From contig JAUNLN010000004.1 in assembly GCA_030532245.1 (NCBI GenBank), positions 44,566 to 108,565 on the forward strand: DNA of 64,000 nt. The letters run 5' to 3'. The stretch's first letter is position 1. Each line of letters begins with the position of its first letter. Below, piece by piece: positions 43,997 to 55,224 of this stretch. Source of the stretch: Actinomycetaceae bacterium (GTDB lineage Bacteria > Actinomycetota > Actinomycetes > Actinomycetales > Actinomycetaceae). The notes below the pieces were generated by a model. The model was given only the letters and a program-made list of their open reading frames with translations, was not told the origin of the DNA and ran no database searches. The translations under genes were made by a program, and so were the position numbers.

Positions 43997-44881
43997 TCAC
44001 GGCAGTGTGAGAATCTCGGCTCCGTCCTCGGTTACAACTATAGTGTGCTCAAACTGGGCTACACGGGATTTATCCCTAGTTGTGATCGTCCACCCATCGT
44101 CCCACTGGTCCCACTCAACGCCGCCGAGTGTGAGCATTGGTTCGACCGTGAAAACCATACCGACTTCCATAATTTGGTTGGCGGTGGGGGAGTCGTAGTG
44201 CGGAATGATGAGGCCGGAGTGGAAGGCTTCGCCAACGCCGTGTCCGGTGTAGTCGCGAACAACGCCGTAGTCGAATCGCTTCGCGTACTTTTCGATAACG
44301 CGTCCGATCACGTTGATTTCACGGCCCGGTGCGATTGCCTTGATACCGCGCATCATAGCGTTGTGGGTGCGCTCTGATAGTAGGCGAGACTCCTCGTCTA
44401 CGTCGCCGACCATGAACATGGCGCAAGTGTCGCCGTGTACGCCGTCTTTGTATGCGGTTACGTCAATGTTCACGATGTCGCCGTCTTCAAGCGGGCGCGA
44501 GTCGGGGATGCCGTGGCAGATGACCTCGTTCACCGACGTGCAGCACGACTTTTTGAAGCCCATGTAGTCCAGCGTGGAGGGGTATGCGCCCTGCGACGTG
44601 ATGTAGTCGTGCACGATCGCGTCGAGCTCGTCGGTGGTGATGCCGGGGCGAACCGCCTCACCGGCCTTTTGGAGGGCGTCGGCAGCGATTTTGCCTGCGC
44701 GGCGAATCTTCTCGATCGTCTCGGGAGATTTGATATCGGAGGTGGTGACTACCTCGGGGCCGGAGTGGAAGAGGTATTCGGGGCGTTCGATGTGTGCCGG
44801 TACGGGACGTTTCGGAGAGATGATTCCCGGCTTCGTGTTTCCAAGTGGTGCTCGGCGAGCTAGCTGTTCAAGAGAAGTCAT
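43997..44881 (-). CDS. map: Methionine aminopeptidase, type I
   Basis: Removes the initiator Met from nascent proteins, after deformylase. The five metal ligands of the pita-bread fold fall in [41 protein letters not shown] and the final [11 protein letters not shown]. The N-terminal 35 residues ([20 protein letters not shown]) contain the PxxPR-type extension of actinobacterial MetAP1c. ATG at 44881. Lies between panB and ppgK on the minus strand. Confidence 0.95.
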   Translation of the reverse strand: MTSLEQLARRAPLGNTKPGIISPKRPVPAHIERPEYLFHSGPEVVTTSDIKSPETIEKIRRAGKIAADALQKAGEAVRPGITTDELDAIVHDYITSQGAYPSTLDYMGFKKSCCTSVNEVICHGIPDSRPLEDGDIVNIDVTAYKDGVHGDTCAMFMVGDVDEESRLLSERTHNAMMRGIKAIAPGREINVIGRVIEKYAKRFDYGVVRDYTGHGVGEAFHSGLIIPHYDSPTANQIMEVGMVFTVEPMLTLGGVEWDQWDDGWTITTRDKSRVAQFEHTIVVTEDGAEILTLP

Positions 44882-44895
44882 GCTGTGTGCCTCAA

Positions 44896-45729
44896 TCAGT
44901 CAATCTTGTAGTTTTCTTGCGCGGGGAATGATCCGTCTTTAACGGAGGAGGTGTAGTCCTGAACTGCACCCTTAAGCTGCTCGCGAAGGTTCGCGAACTT
45001 CTTCACGAAGCTTGGCACCCAGTCGTACATTCCGGCCATGTCGGCCCAGACGAGTACTTGGCCGTCCGTGTCGGGGCCGGCTCCAATTCCGATTGTAGGA
45101 ACGGTAAGAGCTTCGCTTACTTCTTTCGCTACGGATGCGGGTACGAGTTCAAGCACGATAGCGACAGCGCCTGCTTCTTGGAGTGCTAGCGCGTCTTCGA
45201 TCATCCGCTGTTTCGCTTCGCCGCGGCCCTGCATTCTGGGGCCTCCGAGAGTGTTTTCTGATTGCGGGGTGAAGCCGAGGTGTCCAACGACGGGAATCCC
45301 ACCTTGGGTGAGGAGCTTGACCGTGTCGGCAAGTTCCGCGCCGCCTTCGAACTTGACGGCGTTTGCTCCAACTCGCATGAGGCGGGCGGCGTTATCGAAG
45401 GCAGTCTGGGGGCTGGCCTCGTACGTGCCAAACGGTAGGTCGCCCACGATGATCGGTTTCGAGACGGAACGGGCTACGGAGGCGGTTGCGCGCTCCATGT
45501 CTTCGATCGTCACGGGAATCGTTGAGCTGTAGCCGAGTTGTACGTTTCCGTAGGAGTCCCCAACGAGGATCATGTCCACACCGGCTTCCTCGAAGATTGG
45601 GGCGGTGAGGGCGTCGTATGCGGTGATCATTGTGATCTTGCGGCCCGCCTGTTTTGCTTGGGCGAGGTGGTGCATACGCCACTTCTTGGGTTCTTTGAAC
45701 TGATAATCGCTTGATTCGGGCATAGTCAT
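44896..45729 (-). CDS. panB: 3-methyl-2-oxobutanoate hydroxymethyltransferase
   Basis: PanB makes ketopantoate, the first step to pantothenate and CoA. The 277-residue TIM barrel shows [33 protein letters not shown], the metal-binding Asp region [20 protein letters not shown] and [15 protein letters not shown]. panC and panD are not in the window. ATG at 45729 (or 45723). It is divergent from pheS across 143 bases. Confidence 0.94.
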   Translation of the reverse strand: MTMPESSDYQFKEPKKWRMHHLAQAKQAGRKITMITAYDALTAPIFEEAGVDMILVGDSYGNVQLGYSSTIPVTIEDMERATASVARSVSKPIIVGDLPFGTYEASPQTAFDNAARLMRVGANAVKFEGGAELADTVKLLTQGGIPVVGHLGFTPQSENTLGGPRMQGRGEAKQRMIEDALALQEAGAVAIVLELVPASVAKEVSEALTVPTIGIGAGPDTDGQVLVWADMAGMYDWVPSFVKKFANLREQLKGAVQDYTSSVKDGSFPAQENYKID

Positions 45730-45839
45730 GCCCCAATTATGCTTCGCGAAACTGAAAAGTCACTTCGCTGGTGGCTGAACCCCTTGAATGTGTCCAGAAA
45801 GGCACGCGCGATTCCGCACTAAGTGCACGCAAGCGCTAA

Positions 45840-46964
<1,125 letters not shown>

Positions 46965-46967
46965 AAA

Positions 46968-49619
46968 ATGCCTAACGTACCGATTTCATGGTTGAAGGAT
47001 CACGTAGAGGTTCTCCCGGGCACCGACGCGCAAAAGCTTGCGGCAGACCTCGTGAAGGTTGGTCTGGAAGAAGAGACGATTCACCGCGCGGCCGTTCAAG
47101 GTCCGCTCGTGGTTGGCCGCGTGCTTACCAAGGTCACGGAGAAGCAGAGCAACGGCAAGCTAATCAACTACTGCCGTGTAGACGTGGGCGCACACAATGA
47201 CGCCCCCGGTGAGGGCAAGGAGCCTTCGGATCTGCCTTCGCGCGGAATCATTTGCGGTGCCCACAACTTTGAGGAGGGTGACCTCGTCGCAGTTGTGCTT
47301 CCAGGCGCAGTGCTGCCGGGCGATTTCCAGATTTCTGCTCGCAAGACCTACGGTCACATCTCTGATGGCATGATCTGTTCGGAGCGCGAACTGGGCCTTT
47401 CCGACGAGCACAACGGCATCCTCGTGCTCACTGAAAAGTTTGAGGAAAGCGAAATCCCGGCACCCGGTGAAGACATCATCGGTCTGCTCGGCCTTGGTGA
47501 AGAGCTACTCGAAATCAACGTGACCCCCGACCGCGGTTACTGCTTCTCGATGCGCGGTGTTGCTCGCGAGTACTCGCACTCCACGGGTACTAAGTTCACC
47601 GATCCCGGCCTCGCACAAAACCTTGAGAACACGCCTCCAGCTGCAACCGAGGACGGTTTCAAGGTTGAGGTTGAAGACGCCTCCCCGATTCACGGCCGCG
47701 TCGGCTGCGACCGCTTCGTAACCCGAATCGTTCGCGGTATCGACCCGAAGGCGCCCACGCCCTCGTGGATGGTGAAGCGCCTGGAAGCGATGGGCATGAG
47801 GTCCATTTCGCTACCTGTAGACATCACTAACTACGTGATGCTTGATCTTGGCCAGCCGCTGCACGCATACGATCTTGCCGCGCTCGCCGAGCCGATCGTA
47901 GTGCGCCGCGCAAACGCCGGCGAAACGCTCGTCACGCTTGACGACGTGAAGCGCGAACTCGACCCCGAAGATCTGCTCATCACCGACAGCCCCGAAGGCA
48001 ATCGCGGAAGCCGCATTCTCGGCATTGCGGGCGTAATGGGTGGTGCCTACTCCGAGGTCGAGGAGGGTACGACCGACGTACTGGTCGAGGCGGCCCACTT
48101 CCACGCTGTCTCTATTGCACGCGCTTCGCGCAGGCACAAGCTCCCCTCGGAGGCTGCAAAGCGTTTTGAACGCGGCGTGGACCCCGAGCTTCCGCCGGTG
48201 GCCGCTCAGCGCGTGGTTGATCTTCTAGTTGAGTACGGTGGCGGCACCGCGGATACGCCCGTTAGCGACCTGAACAACACTGAGGTTCGCGAACCGATCA
48301 CGATGAAGCTCAGCGAACCGCTTCGCCTAACAGGTGTCGACTACGGTGACGAGCGCGTGATTGAGCTACTCGAAACCATTGGTTGCGATGTGAAGCGCGA
48401 AGGCGACGAACTTATCGTGCAGGCTCCCACGTGGAGGCCTGACCTGAACGAGCCGTGCGACCTGGTTGAAGAAATCGCTCGCCTCGACGGTTACGACAAC
48501 ATCGATTCGATCGTTCCCGTAGCAACGGCTGGCACGGGTCTTCCGAAGCCTCAGTCTGCTCGCCGCGCGATTGCAAGCACGCTTGCCGGCCGCGGTTACA
48601 TCGAGGTGGGTTCCTACCCGTTCATCGGCGACTCGCACGATCGTCAGGGTATTCCGGCTGAAGATCCGCGCCGCGACGTTGTGAAGCTACGCAACCCGCT
48701 GGTGGATGCGCAGCCAAACCTTCGCACCTCGATCATCGACACCCTCTTGGAAACGGCTCAGCGCAACGCCGCTCGCGGCGCAGATTCGGTGCGAGTGTTC
48801 GAACTTGGAATTGTCACGCACCCGAAGGGTACGAAGCCGTCCGAGATTCCGTCGGCGAAGCAGCGCCCGAGCGGCCGTGAGATCGGCGCCCTGCACCGCG
48901 GAACGCCGAAGCAGCCCTGGCACCTTGGCCTAGTTGCGGGAGGCTCCGCCGTCGCTAGTGGAATGATGGCCCCGGCGCGCGACTTTGACTGGGCGGACGT
49001 GCTCGAGGCAGCTCTTGCCGTTGGCTCGGCTCTTGGCGTGAGCATTGAGGTTGCTTCGCTTTACCGCGATCCGGCCGTGAAACTGCCTCACGGTAAGCCG
49101 ACGCCGAAACCCGTGGCGACCTCTGAGGATGCCGCACCCTGGCACCCCGGCCGCTCCGCAGTGCTGTTTGTGCGCCAGAAGAAGAACCTCGTCGAGGTTG
49201 GTCGCGGCGGCGAACTACACCCGGCGGTAATCAAGGAGTACGGTCTGCCGAAGCGCACGAGCGCGCTGGAGCTTGACCTTGATGCCCTGATTAAGGCGAT
49301 GGCTCCGAACCCGATCACGGTTTCTGCGGTGTCGACCTTCCCGGTCGTTAAGGAAGACATCGCTGTGGTGCTTGATTCGGACATTCCGGTTTCGATGGTC
49401 ATGGATGCGATTTACGCGGCAGGCGGCGATCTTTTGGAAGACGTTTCCCTGTTCGACGAGTACGCGGGTTCTCAGATTGAGGAGGGCAAGCGGTCGCTTG
49501 CGTTCGCTCTTCGCATGAGGGCCTCTGATCACACTTTGAAGTCTGAAGAGAGCGCTAAGGTTCGTGAGGCGATCATTACTCGCCTGAGAAATCAGCTCGG
49601 CGCGGTACTTCGAGGCTAG
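46968..49619 (+). CDS. pheT: Phenylalanyl-tRNA synthetase beta chain
   Basis: The 883-residue beta subunit carries, in order, an OB/EMAP-type tRNA-binding domain (GPLVVGRVLTKVTEKQSNG), the B3/B4 editing region that clears Tyr-tRNA-Phe (EINVTPDRGYCFSMRGVARE), the inactive catalytic-like domains and a C-terminal ferredoxin-fold anticodon domain (VSTFPVVKEDIAVVLD ... DHTLKSEESAKVREAII). Length is slightly above the usual 800-830, owing to insertions around the region of KPTPKPVATSEDAA. The start follows AAGGGGAAC. Ends at a short hairpin. Confidence 0.95.
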   Translation: MPNVPISWLKDHVEVLPGTDAQKLAADLVKVGLEEETIHRAAVQGPLVVGRVLTKVTEKQSNGKLINYCRVDVGAHNDAPGEGKEPSDLPSRGIICGAHNFEEGDLVAVVLPGAVLPGDFQISARKTYGHISDGMICSERELGLSDEHNGILVLTEKFEESEIPAPGEDIIGLLGLGEELLEINVTPDRGYCFSMRGVAREYSHSTGTKFTDPGLAQNLENTPPAATEDGFKVEVEDASPIHGRVGCDRFVTRIVRGIDPKAPTPSWMVKRLEAMGMRSISLPVDITNYVMLDLGQPLHAYDLAALAEPIVVRRANAGETLVTLDDVKRELDPEDLLITDSPEGNRGSRILGIAGVMGGAYSEVEEGTTDVLVEAAHFHAVSIARASRRHKLPSEAAKRFERGVDPELPPVAAQRVVDLLVEYGGGTADTPVSDLNNTEVREPITMKLSEPLRLTGVDYGDERVIELLETIGCDVKREGDELIVQAPTWRPDLNEPCDLVEEIARLDGYDNIDSIVPVATAGTGLPKPQSARRAIASTLAGRGYIEVGSYPFIGDSHDRQGIPAEDPRRDVVKLRNPLVDAQPNLRTSIIDTLLETAQRNAARGADSVRVFELGIVTHPKGTKPSEIPSAKQRPSGREIGALHRGTPKQPWHLGLVAGGSAVASGMMAPARDFDWADVLEAALAVGSALGVSIEVASLYRDPAVKLPHGKPTPKPVATSEDAAPWHPGRSAVLFVRQKKNLVEVGRGGELHPAVIKEYGLPKRTSALELDLDALIKAMAPNPITVSAVSTFPVVKEDIAVVLDSDIPVSMVMDAIYAAGGDLLEDVSLFDEYAGSQIEEGKRSLAFALRMRASDHTLKSEESAKVREAIITRLRNQLGAVLRG

Positions 49620-49634
49620 GAAAATGTGCTAAAT

Positions 49635-49663
49635 CCCCCACGTAACTTCGATCTATGTGGGGG
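49635..49663 (+). terminator. Hairpin terminator after pheT
   Basis: CCCCCAC (49635-49641) pairs with GTGGGGG (49657-49663), 15-base loop, followed by TTTGG. Short but GC-rich; moderate terminator. Confidence 0.65.
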
Positions 49664-49692
49664 TTTGGCTTTAAATGGGGCAAACTAGACAC

Positions 49693-50187
49693 ATGAAGAT
49701 TTTGCTTGTTTGGGCGTCTCGTCACGGTTCTACCAAAGAGGTCGCATATGAGATCTTTGAGCAGATGCGCGACGAAGGCGTAGATGTAGAGATTCGTGAG
49801 GCTTCTGAAGTATCCGACCTGTCGGAGTATGGCGGTGTCGTGCTTGGCTCTTGCGTGTACATGACGCAGTGGGACGAGTCGATGCGTCGCTTCATGAAAG
49901 ACCACCAGTCGGAGTTGTTCGATCGGGAGCTGTGGACGTTCTCAGTGGGTCTTTCAACCGTTCAGACCGGCTTGATCAAGGATCCGGCTCGCGTGGGTGC
50001 CACGCAGATTGGTGTTCAGCCGCGTATGAACAAGCTGTTTAGCGGCCACCTGGATCCGAGCAAGCTTTCACTGCGTGAGCGCACGATCGCTCGCCTTGGG
50101 GGAGCGTCCGAGGGCGATTTCCGAGACTGGGAAGAGATTCGCGCTTGGGGCCGAGAGGTCGCTTCCGACGCGAAGTCGCTTAACTAA
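49693..50187 (+). CDS. Flavodoxin-domain protein (HemG-like)
   Basis: A 164-residue flavodoxin fold. The FMN phosphate loop is WASRHGSTKEVAYEI and the second loop GVVLGSCVYMTQWDE; the pattern resembles protoporphyrinogen-oxidase/menaquinone-dependent flavodoxins. No membrane segment. ATG at 49693 lacks a Shine-Dalgarno but CAAACT (49681-49686) lies six bases upstream, so it is probably leaderless. Whether it serves haem synthesis or a general redox role is not decided by the sequence; no haem genes are near. Confidence 0.84.
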   Translation: MKILLVWASRHGSTKEVAYEIFEQMRDEGVDVEIREASEVSDLSEYGGVVLGSCVYMTQWDESMRRFMKDHQSELFDRELWTFSVGLSTVQTGLIKDPARVGATQIGVQPRMNKLFSGHLDPSKLSLRERTIARLGGASEGDFRDWEEIRAWGREVASDAKSLN

Positions 50188-50193
50188 AACTTT

Positions 50194-50220
50194 CTGCCGC
50201 CTCGGTATTCGGGGCGGCAG
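50194..50220 (+). terminator. Hairpin after the flavodoxin gene
   Basis: CTGCCGCCTCG (50194-50204) pairs with CGGGGCGGCAG (50210-50220): 11 pairs including one G-U, 5-base loop. The following AGTTGTATT has few T, so efficiency is uncertain. Confidence 0.6.
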
Positions 50221-50257
50221 AGTTGTATTACATTCAAAAGAACGGTTAAAGCAAGTC

Positions 50258-50277
50258 CTGTCTTACATTAAAGACAG
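50258..50277 (+). promoter_or_regulatory. Inverted repeat upstream of argC
   Basis: CTGTCTT (50258-50264) and AAGACAG (50271-50277) form a perfect 7-6-7 inverted repeat about 100 bases before argC. It lies upstream of the putative promoter, so it is more likely a binding site than a messenger hairpin. Confidence 0.4.
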
Positions 50278-50327
50278 TTGGCGTCTTACGGATTACCAGT
50301 TCGGTTGTCCCACCTGTAGAAACGCTC

Positions 50328-50357
50328 TATTAATAACTATTCACCCTGCCCTATAGT
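50328..50357 (+). promoter_or_regulatory. ARG-box-like operator and -10 box of argC
   Basis: TATTAATAACTATTCACC (50328-50345) matches the ArgR box consensus WNTGAATWWWWATTCANW at about 15 of 18 positions, best in the right half ATTCA. It lies just before the -10 box TATAGT (50352-50357), which is six bases from the argC ATG. ArgR encoded in this cluster could thereby block transcription. Confidence 0.6.
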
Positions 50358-50363
50358 TATCGC

Positions 50364-51434
50364 ATGGGTATTTCTGTGGGAATTATTGGCGCGTCGGGCT
50401 ACGCCGGTGGCGAAGTTGCCCGAATCCTGAGCAATCACCCCGAGTTTGAGGTGAATGCTCTTACTGCTGCATCTTCTGCGGGTATGCGCTTTGGGGATCT
50501 GAATCCGCATATCCCGTCCCTTGTCGACCGGATCATCGAGCCGACCGACGTTGAGAAGCTCCGCGAGCAAGATCTTGTGGTTGTGGGACTACCTCACGGC
50601 CAATCCGCACCTATCACGAAACAACTCGAAGGCGGCCCCGTCATTATCGATGCGGGTGCCGACCATAGGCTACTTTCCAAAGACGATTGGGACGAATACT
50701 ACTCCGGCGATTTTGCAGAGCCGTGGACGTATGGTGTACCCGAACTGATCCGCGTCGACGAGGCGGCTGCGATCCTTTCTGGCGAGCAGAAGCGTGCGTC
50801 TATGCAGCGCGAACTTTTGAAGAACGCTAAGTCGGTTGCAGCTCCGGGCTGTAACGCAACCGCGGTAACGCTGGCGCTGATGCCCGCTGTTGCCGCAGGC
50901 TTTATCACGAGCGGTCATGCGAGTGCCGCACTGACTGTTGGCTACTCTGGCGCAGGCCGCGGTATGAAACCGAACCTGATGGCGGTTCCCGCTCACGGCA
51001 ACGTGGTTCCGTACTCGGCGCTTGGTCAGCACCGCCACATTCCTGAGATCATTCAGAACCTGAAGATTGTGGGCGTTGGCGATCTAACTCTCGATTTCAC
51101 TCCTACCTTGGTGCCCATTTCTCGCGGCATCCTAGCCATCGTGAATACCCGGGTTGAGGTAAGCGATGCGGAGGTTAAGGAGGTCTACAACACTGTTTAT
51201 GCAAACGAGCCGGTTATCGAAGTGATTAACCACGGCTTCCCGCAGCTGGCTCCAATCGCAGGTACCGGCCGCGTGCAGGTTTGGGCTGGAGTTAACCCGA
51301 AGACGCAGATGCTAACTGCGATCGCGGGTATCGACAACCTCGGTAAGGGCACGGCTGCGGCCGTGGTTCAGTCTGCGAACCTCGTGTTTGGGTTCGATGA
51401 GCTAACTGCTATTCCGATGAATGGTGTTCTTTAG
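50364..51434 (+). CDS. argC: N-acetyl-gamma-glutamyl-phosphate reductase
   Basis: The third step of arginine synthesis, NADPH-dependent. The 356-residue protein has the nucleotide loop VGIIGASGYAGGEVARIL, the catalytic Cys in AAPGCNATAVTLAL and the substrate region SGHASAALTVGYSGAGRG. ATG at 50364 without a Shine-Dalgarno and with TATAGT close upstream suggests leaderless translation. It heads the arg operon and overlaps argJ by one base. Confidence 0.95.
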   Translation: MGISVGIIGASGYAGGEVARILSNHPEFEVNALTAASSAGMRFGDLNPHIPSLVDRIIEPTDVEKLREQDLVVVGLPHGQSAPITKQLEGGPVIIDAGADHRLLSKDDWDEYYSGDFAEPWTYGVPELIRVDEAAAILSGEQKRASMQRELLKNAKSVAAPGCNATAVTLALMPAVAAGFITSGHASAALTVGYSGAGRGMKPNLMAVPAHGNVVPYSALGQHRHIPEIIQNLKIVGVGDLTLDFTPTLVPISRGILAIVNTRVEVSDAEVKEVYNTVYANEPVIEVINHGFPQLAPIAGTGRVQVWAGVNPKTQMLTAIAGIDNLGKGTAAAVVQSANLVFGFDELTAIPMNGVL

Positions 51435-52603
51435 TGACTTCTGGAGTTTGTTTCCCTAGGGGCTTTTCAGCATCCGGTGTTGCAGCCGGGCTGAAAGCTT
51501 CTGGCAAAAAAGACCTCGCGCTCGTAGTAAATACGGGTAGCGCACCTAGCGCTGCTGGCGTGTTTACTACGAACCGCGTGGTTGCCGAACCCGTCAAGTA
51601 CACCCGCAAGATCATGGAGACCTCGGTGCCAACCGTGGTGATTCTGAATTCGGGTAATGCGAATGCTGCGACGGGCGCACGAGGCTACGCGGACGTTGAG
51701 GAGACGGTCGCTGCCTTGGCTGCGCAAATGCAGATTGATGAAAACCAGATCGCCGTTTGTTCAACGGGTGTGATCGGTGAGTACATGGATACCGAGACTT
51801 TGACGAAGGGTATCCCGAGCTTGGTGGCTGGGCTGTCGAGTGAGGGTGCTCTCGATGCGGCGACGGCGATCATGACGACCGACACGGTTCCAAAAGAGGT
51901 TCAGGTTGAGACCGGCGGCTGGCGCATCGGAGGCATGGCTAAGGGTGCGGGCATGCTCGCACCCGCGCTTGCAACCATGCTTTGCGTGGTTACGACCGAC
52001 GCAATAGTTGAGGGCGGAGCATTGCAGGCCGCCTTGGAAAACGCGGTCGAGCGAAGCTTTAATCGTCTCGACACCGACGGATGCATGTCTACGAACGACA
52101 CGGTTTTGCTTCTCTCATCCGGTGAGTCTGGTGTTCAGCCCGACCCGGAGGCGTTTGGCGCAGAACTTGAAAAGCTTCTAACGGAGCTTGCAGGGATGCT
52201 CCGCGACGACGCTGAGGGTGCGGAACACTTCGTGGATATCACGGTGAAGGGCGCACAGAGCGAGGAGGCGGCCGTAGAGGTTGCAAGGTCTGTGTCTCGC
52301 TCGAACCTCGTGAAGACCGCGATCTTTGGAAATGATCCGAACTGGGGCCGCATCCTGTCTCAGGTCGGCACGGTACCGACAAGCGTTGCACGTTTTGACC
52401 CAAGCAAAGTAAACATTTCGATAAATGGGGTCATGATTTGTCGCGGCGGAGGAATTGGGGATCCGAAGGAAGATCTCGACCTTTCCGCCTCGAAGAGGGT
52501 TCAGATCGAGATTGATCTGGCAGCGGGAGAGAGTTCCGCAACTGTTTTTACAACCGATCTAACGCACGGATACGTGCACGAAAATAGCGCATATACGACA
52601 TGA
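51434..52603 (+). CDS. argJ: Glutamate N-acetyltransferase/N-acetylglutamate synthase
   Basis: ArgJ recycles the acetyl group between acetylornithine and glutamate. The 389-residue precursor self-cleaves before a Thr; the site is [13 protein letters not shown], where Ala-Thr is cut. The second subunit contains [21 protein letters not shown] and [17 protein letters not shown] at 51434 overlaps the argC stop. Because argJ is present no separate argE is expected. The argB start overlaps its end by four bases. Confidence 0.95.
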   Translation: MTSGVCFPRGFSASGVAAGLKASGKKDLALVVNTGSAPSAAGVFTTNRVVAEPVKYTRKIMETSVPTVVILNSGNANAATGARGYADVEETVAALAAQMQIDENQIAVCSTGVIGEYMDTETLTKGIPSLVAGLSSEGALDAATAIMTTDTVPKEVQVETGGWRIGGMAKGAGMLAPALATMLCVVTTDAIVEGGALQAALENAVERSFNRLDTDGCMSTNDTVLLLSSGESGVQPDPEAFGAELEKLLTELAGMLRDDAEGAEHFVDITVKGAQSEEAAVEVARSVSRSNLVKTAIFGNDPNWGRILSQVGTVPTSVARFDPSKVNISINGVMICRGGGIGDPKEDLDLSASKRVQIEIDLAAGESSATVFTTDLTHGYVHENSAYTT

Positions 52604-53487
52604 GTGATTTAACTCCACTTGATAAAACTAAAATCCTTCTCGAATCTGAACCTTGGCTACGGAGGTATTCTGGCCGAAAAGTTGTAATCAAATATGGCGG
52701 AAACGCCATGATTTCTCCCGAGTTGCAGCGGGCGTTCGCCCAGGATGTTTCGTTCCTGCACAGTTGGGGTGTGCACCCGATTGTGGTGCACGGTGGCGGC
52801 CCTCAGATCAATAGCATGCTTTCGCGCCTTGGCATTGAGGCGCCCTTTGTGGGCGGTTTTCGCGTAACCACGCCCGAGGTGATGGAGATCGTCCGAATGG
52901 TGCTTTCGGGCAAGGTACAGCGTGAACTCGTGTCCCTCCTTAACGCCCGCGCGATCGCCGCGGTTGGTCTTTCGGGTGAAGACGCGGCACTCGTGTATGC
53001 GAAGCGCCGCACGCAAACGGCGAACGGCGAGCCGCTCGATTTGGGTTTGGTGGGTGACGTCACGGGCGTGAACCCGGAGGCGATAAACGATCTTGTGGAT
53101 CACGGTCGCATTCCGGTGATCTCCTCGATTGCGATCGATGAGGATGCGCCAAGCGAGGTGCTTAACGTGAACGCGGATTCCGCGGCGGCTGCTATCGCGG
53201 TGGCTGTGGGCGCGGAGAAGCTGATCATGCTCACGGATGTTGAGGGAATCTACAGGGACTTTTCCGATAAGTCTTCGCTGATTCAGTCGATGTCTGAAGA
53301 GGAGCTTCACGAGCTGATGCCTTCGCTCGCGTCCGGCATGATTCCGAAGGCGGAGGCGGCGGCAACCGCTTTGGCCGGGGGAGTGAAGCGCGTGCACGTG
53401 ATTGATGGCCGTCAGGCGCATTCGATGCTCCTGGAGGTTTTCACCGATGAGGGTGTTGGCACGATGATTACGGCGAAGGAGGCGTGA
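52600..53487 (+). CDS. argB: Acetylglutamate kinase
   Basis: Phosphorylates N-acetylglutamate, the usual feedback-inhibited step of the cyclic route. The 295-residue amino-acid-kinase fold shows [38 protein letters not shown], the [20 protein letters not shown] stretch and [13 protein letters not shown] at 52600 overlaps argJ as ATGA. The N-terminal helix of the arginine-sensitive hexameric type is present ([17 protein letters not shown]). Confidence 0.95.
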   Translation: MSDLTPLDKTKILLESEPWLRRYSGRKVVIKYGGNAMISPELQRAFAQDVSFLHSWGVHPIVVHGGGPQINSMLSRLGIEAPFVGGFRVTTPEVMEIVRMVLSGKVQRELVSLLNARAIAAVGLSGEDAALVYAKRRTQTANGEPLDLGLVGDVTGVNPEAINDLVDHGRIPVISSIAIDEDAPSEVLNVNADSAAAAIAVAVGAEKLIMLTDVEGIYRDFSDKSSLIQSMSEEELHELMPSLASGMIPKAEAAATALAGGVKRVHVIDGRQAHSMLLEVFTDEGVGTMITAKEA

Positions 53488-54683
53488 TGTCGAACTGGTC
53501 TTCGCGTTACGAGGAGTCGATGCTTGGCGTGTTTGGTACGCCGATGCTGGTGCTTGCCCGCGGTGAGGGCGTTTTCGTGTGGGATGTGGACGGTAAACGC
53601 TACATGGATTTGCTTGGCGGTATCGCGGTGAATGCGCTGGGCCACGCGCATCCGGCGGTGCATGCGGCGATTGAGAAGCAGGCGAGAACCCTGATTCATG
53701 CTTCGAACTTTTTCGCGACGATGCCGCAGATTGAGCTGGGTGAGAAGATCCGTGAGGTGGTTGCCCCCGGCCAGCCGGCTAAGGTGTTTCTCGCGAACTC
53801 TGGAACTGAGGCGAATGAGGCTGCGCTGAAGATCGTGAAGGCGCATGGGAAGGCGAGTGGAAAGAGCCGGATTCTGGTGCTCGAGCGAGCTTTCCACGGC
53901 CGCACGTTGGGTGCGCTTTCGCTTACGTACAAGGAGGCGTACCGCGAGCCGTTTGCGCCGCTCATTCCGGGTATTGAGTGGATTACCCCAACGGTTGAGG
54001 CTTTGGAAGCGGCTTTTGACGAAAACGTTGCCGGCATTTTCGTGGAGCCCATTCAGGGTGAGGCGGGAGTGCTGGAGGTGCCGGCCGGCTTCTTGGAGCG
54101 CACGCGCGAACTGTGCGACGAGTATGGAGCGCTCATGGTCGTGGATGAGGTGCAGACGGGCATCGGTCGCACGGGCAAGTGGATGGGCCACCACGGGCGC
54201 GGAATCGTGCCGGATGTCGTGACTCTAGCCAAGGCGCTCGGCGGCGGCGTTCCCATCGGCGCCGCGGTCACCCTAACCGAGGTTGCCGGAGGCATCCTCA
54301 CTCCGGGCATGCACGGCACGACGTTCGGTGGAAACCCCGTTGCGGCAGCCGCTGCTATCGCTGTGCTCGACGAAATCACTTCCAAGAATCTGGTGAGCCA
54401 CGCCGCCACGCTCGGGGCGCAGTGGATGGAAAACATTCGCGCACTAAACCACCCGCACATTAAGGCTGTGCGAGGCCAAGGCCTCCTCATCGGAATTGAG
54501 CTTGATCAGCCGCTCGCGGCGAAAGCCCTGAAGGTTGCGTTGCAGGAGGGGTTCATCGTGAACGCGGCGAACCCGTCAACGATTCGCCTCGCGCCTCCGC
54601 TGATAATCACTGCCGAGCAGGCGGGCGAGTTTACGGACGCGCTTTGGGGAATTCTTGCGAAGACCTACGAGGAGGGGGAGTAA
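53487..54683 (+). CDS. argD: Acetylornithine aminotransferase
   Basis: A PLP enzyme converting acetylglutamate semialdehyde to acetylornithine. 398 residues with FVWDVDGKRYMDLLGGIAVN near the start, NSGTEANEAALKI, HGRTLGALSLT, VVDEVQTGIGRTG and the PLP lysine in VVTLAKALGGGVPIGAAVT. ATG at 53487 is used because GAAGGAGG (53476-53482) suits it; an overlapping GTG at 53484 would add one residue. Overlaps argB by one base. The next gene is argR, not argF. Confidence 0.94.
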   Translation: MSNWSSRYEESMLGVFGTPMLVLARGEGVFVWDVDGKRYMDLLGGIAVNALGHAHPAVHAAIEKQARTLIHASNFFATMPQIELGEKIREVVAPGQPAKVFLANSGTEANEAALKIVKAHGKASGKSRILVLERAFHGRTLGALSLTYKEAYREPFAPLIPGIEWITPTVEALEAAFDENVAGIFVEPIQGEAGVLEVPAGFLERTRELCDEYGALMVVDEVQTGIGRTGKWMGHHGRGIVPDVVTLAKALGGGVPIGAAVTLTEVAGGILTPGMHGTTFGGNPVAAAAAIAVLDEITSKNLVSHAATLGAQWMENIRALNHPHIKAVRGQGLLIGIELDQPLAAKALKVALQEGFIVNAANPSTIRLAPPLIITAEQAGEFTDALWGILAKTYEEGE

Positions 54684-55204
54684 TGAAAGAAGCAGAAAGC
54701 ACGCGTACGCCCGCGTCTAAGGCGGGTAGGCACGCGGCGATCGAACAGATTTTGTCGACTCGCCAGATCACTTCCCAGTCCGAGCTTCGCGAAGCTTTGG
54801 AAGAGATGGGTATCGTGGCGGCCCAGGCAACTCTTTCGAGGGATTTGCTTGAGGTTCAGGCAACGAAGGTTCGCGGTAGCGACGGGCGCCAAATTTACGC
54901 GCTGTCGGATCATTCCGCGAATGCCGAATGGGGCGAGGAGGGGGCTGAACAGAAGCTTCAGCGCTGGTCCCAAGACCTCCTAGTTGGAGGCGCAACGGCA
55001 AACAATATCGTGGTTTTCCGAACTCCAGCGGGAGCAGCGAACCTGCTCGCGTCGGCTATCGACTCGTCTCGCGACGAAACGGTTTTGGGTTCGGTTGCCG
55101 GCGACGACACGATCATGGTTGTGTGCGTGTCGGATACGGCGGCGGAAAACTTTTGCAACAAACTGCTCAGCTATGCAGAGGGCGTTAAAGCGCTCGATTC
55201 GTGA
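54683..55204 (+). CDS. argR: Arginine repressor
   Basis: ArgR represses arginine genes when arginine binds. 173 residues: an N-terminal winged helix ([43 protein letters not shown]) and a C-terminal oligomerisation/arginine domain with [14 protein letters not shown] and [18 protein letters not shown] at 54683 overlaps the argD stop by one base; the longer upstream frame lies inside argD and is rejected. It is expected to act at the box before argC and possibly elsewhere. Confidence 0.94.
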   Translation: MKEAESTRTPASKAGRHAAIEQILSTRQITSQSELREALEEMGIVAAQATLSRDLLEVQATKVRGSDGRQIYALSDHSANAEWGEEGAEQKLQRWSQDLLVGGATANNIVVFRTPAGAANLLASAIDSSRDETVLGSVAGDDTIMVVCVSDTAAENFCNKLLSYAEGVKALDS

Positions 55205-55224
55205 GCTCTAGATTGGAGAAAAAC

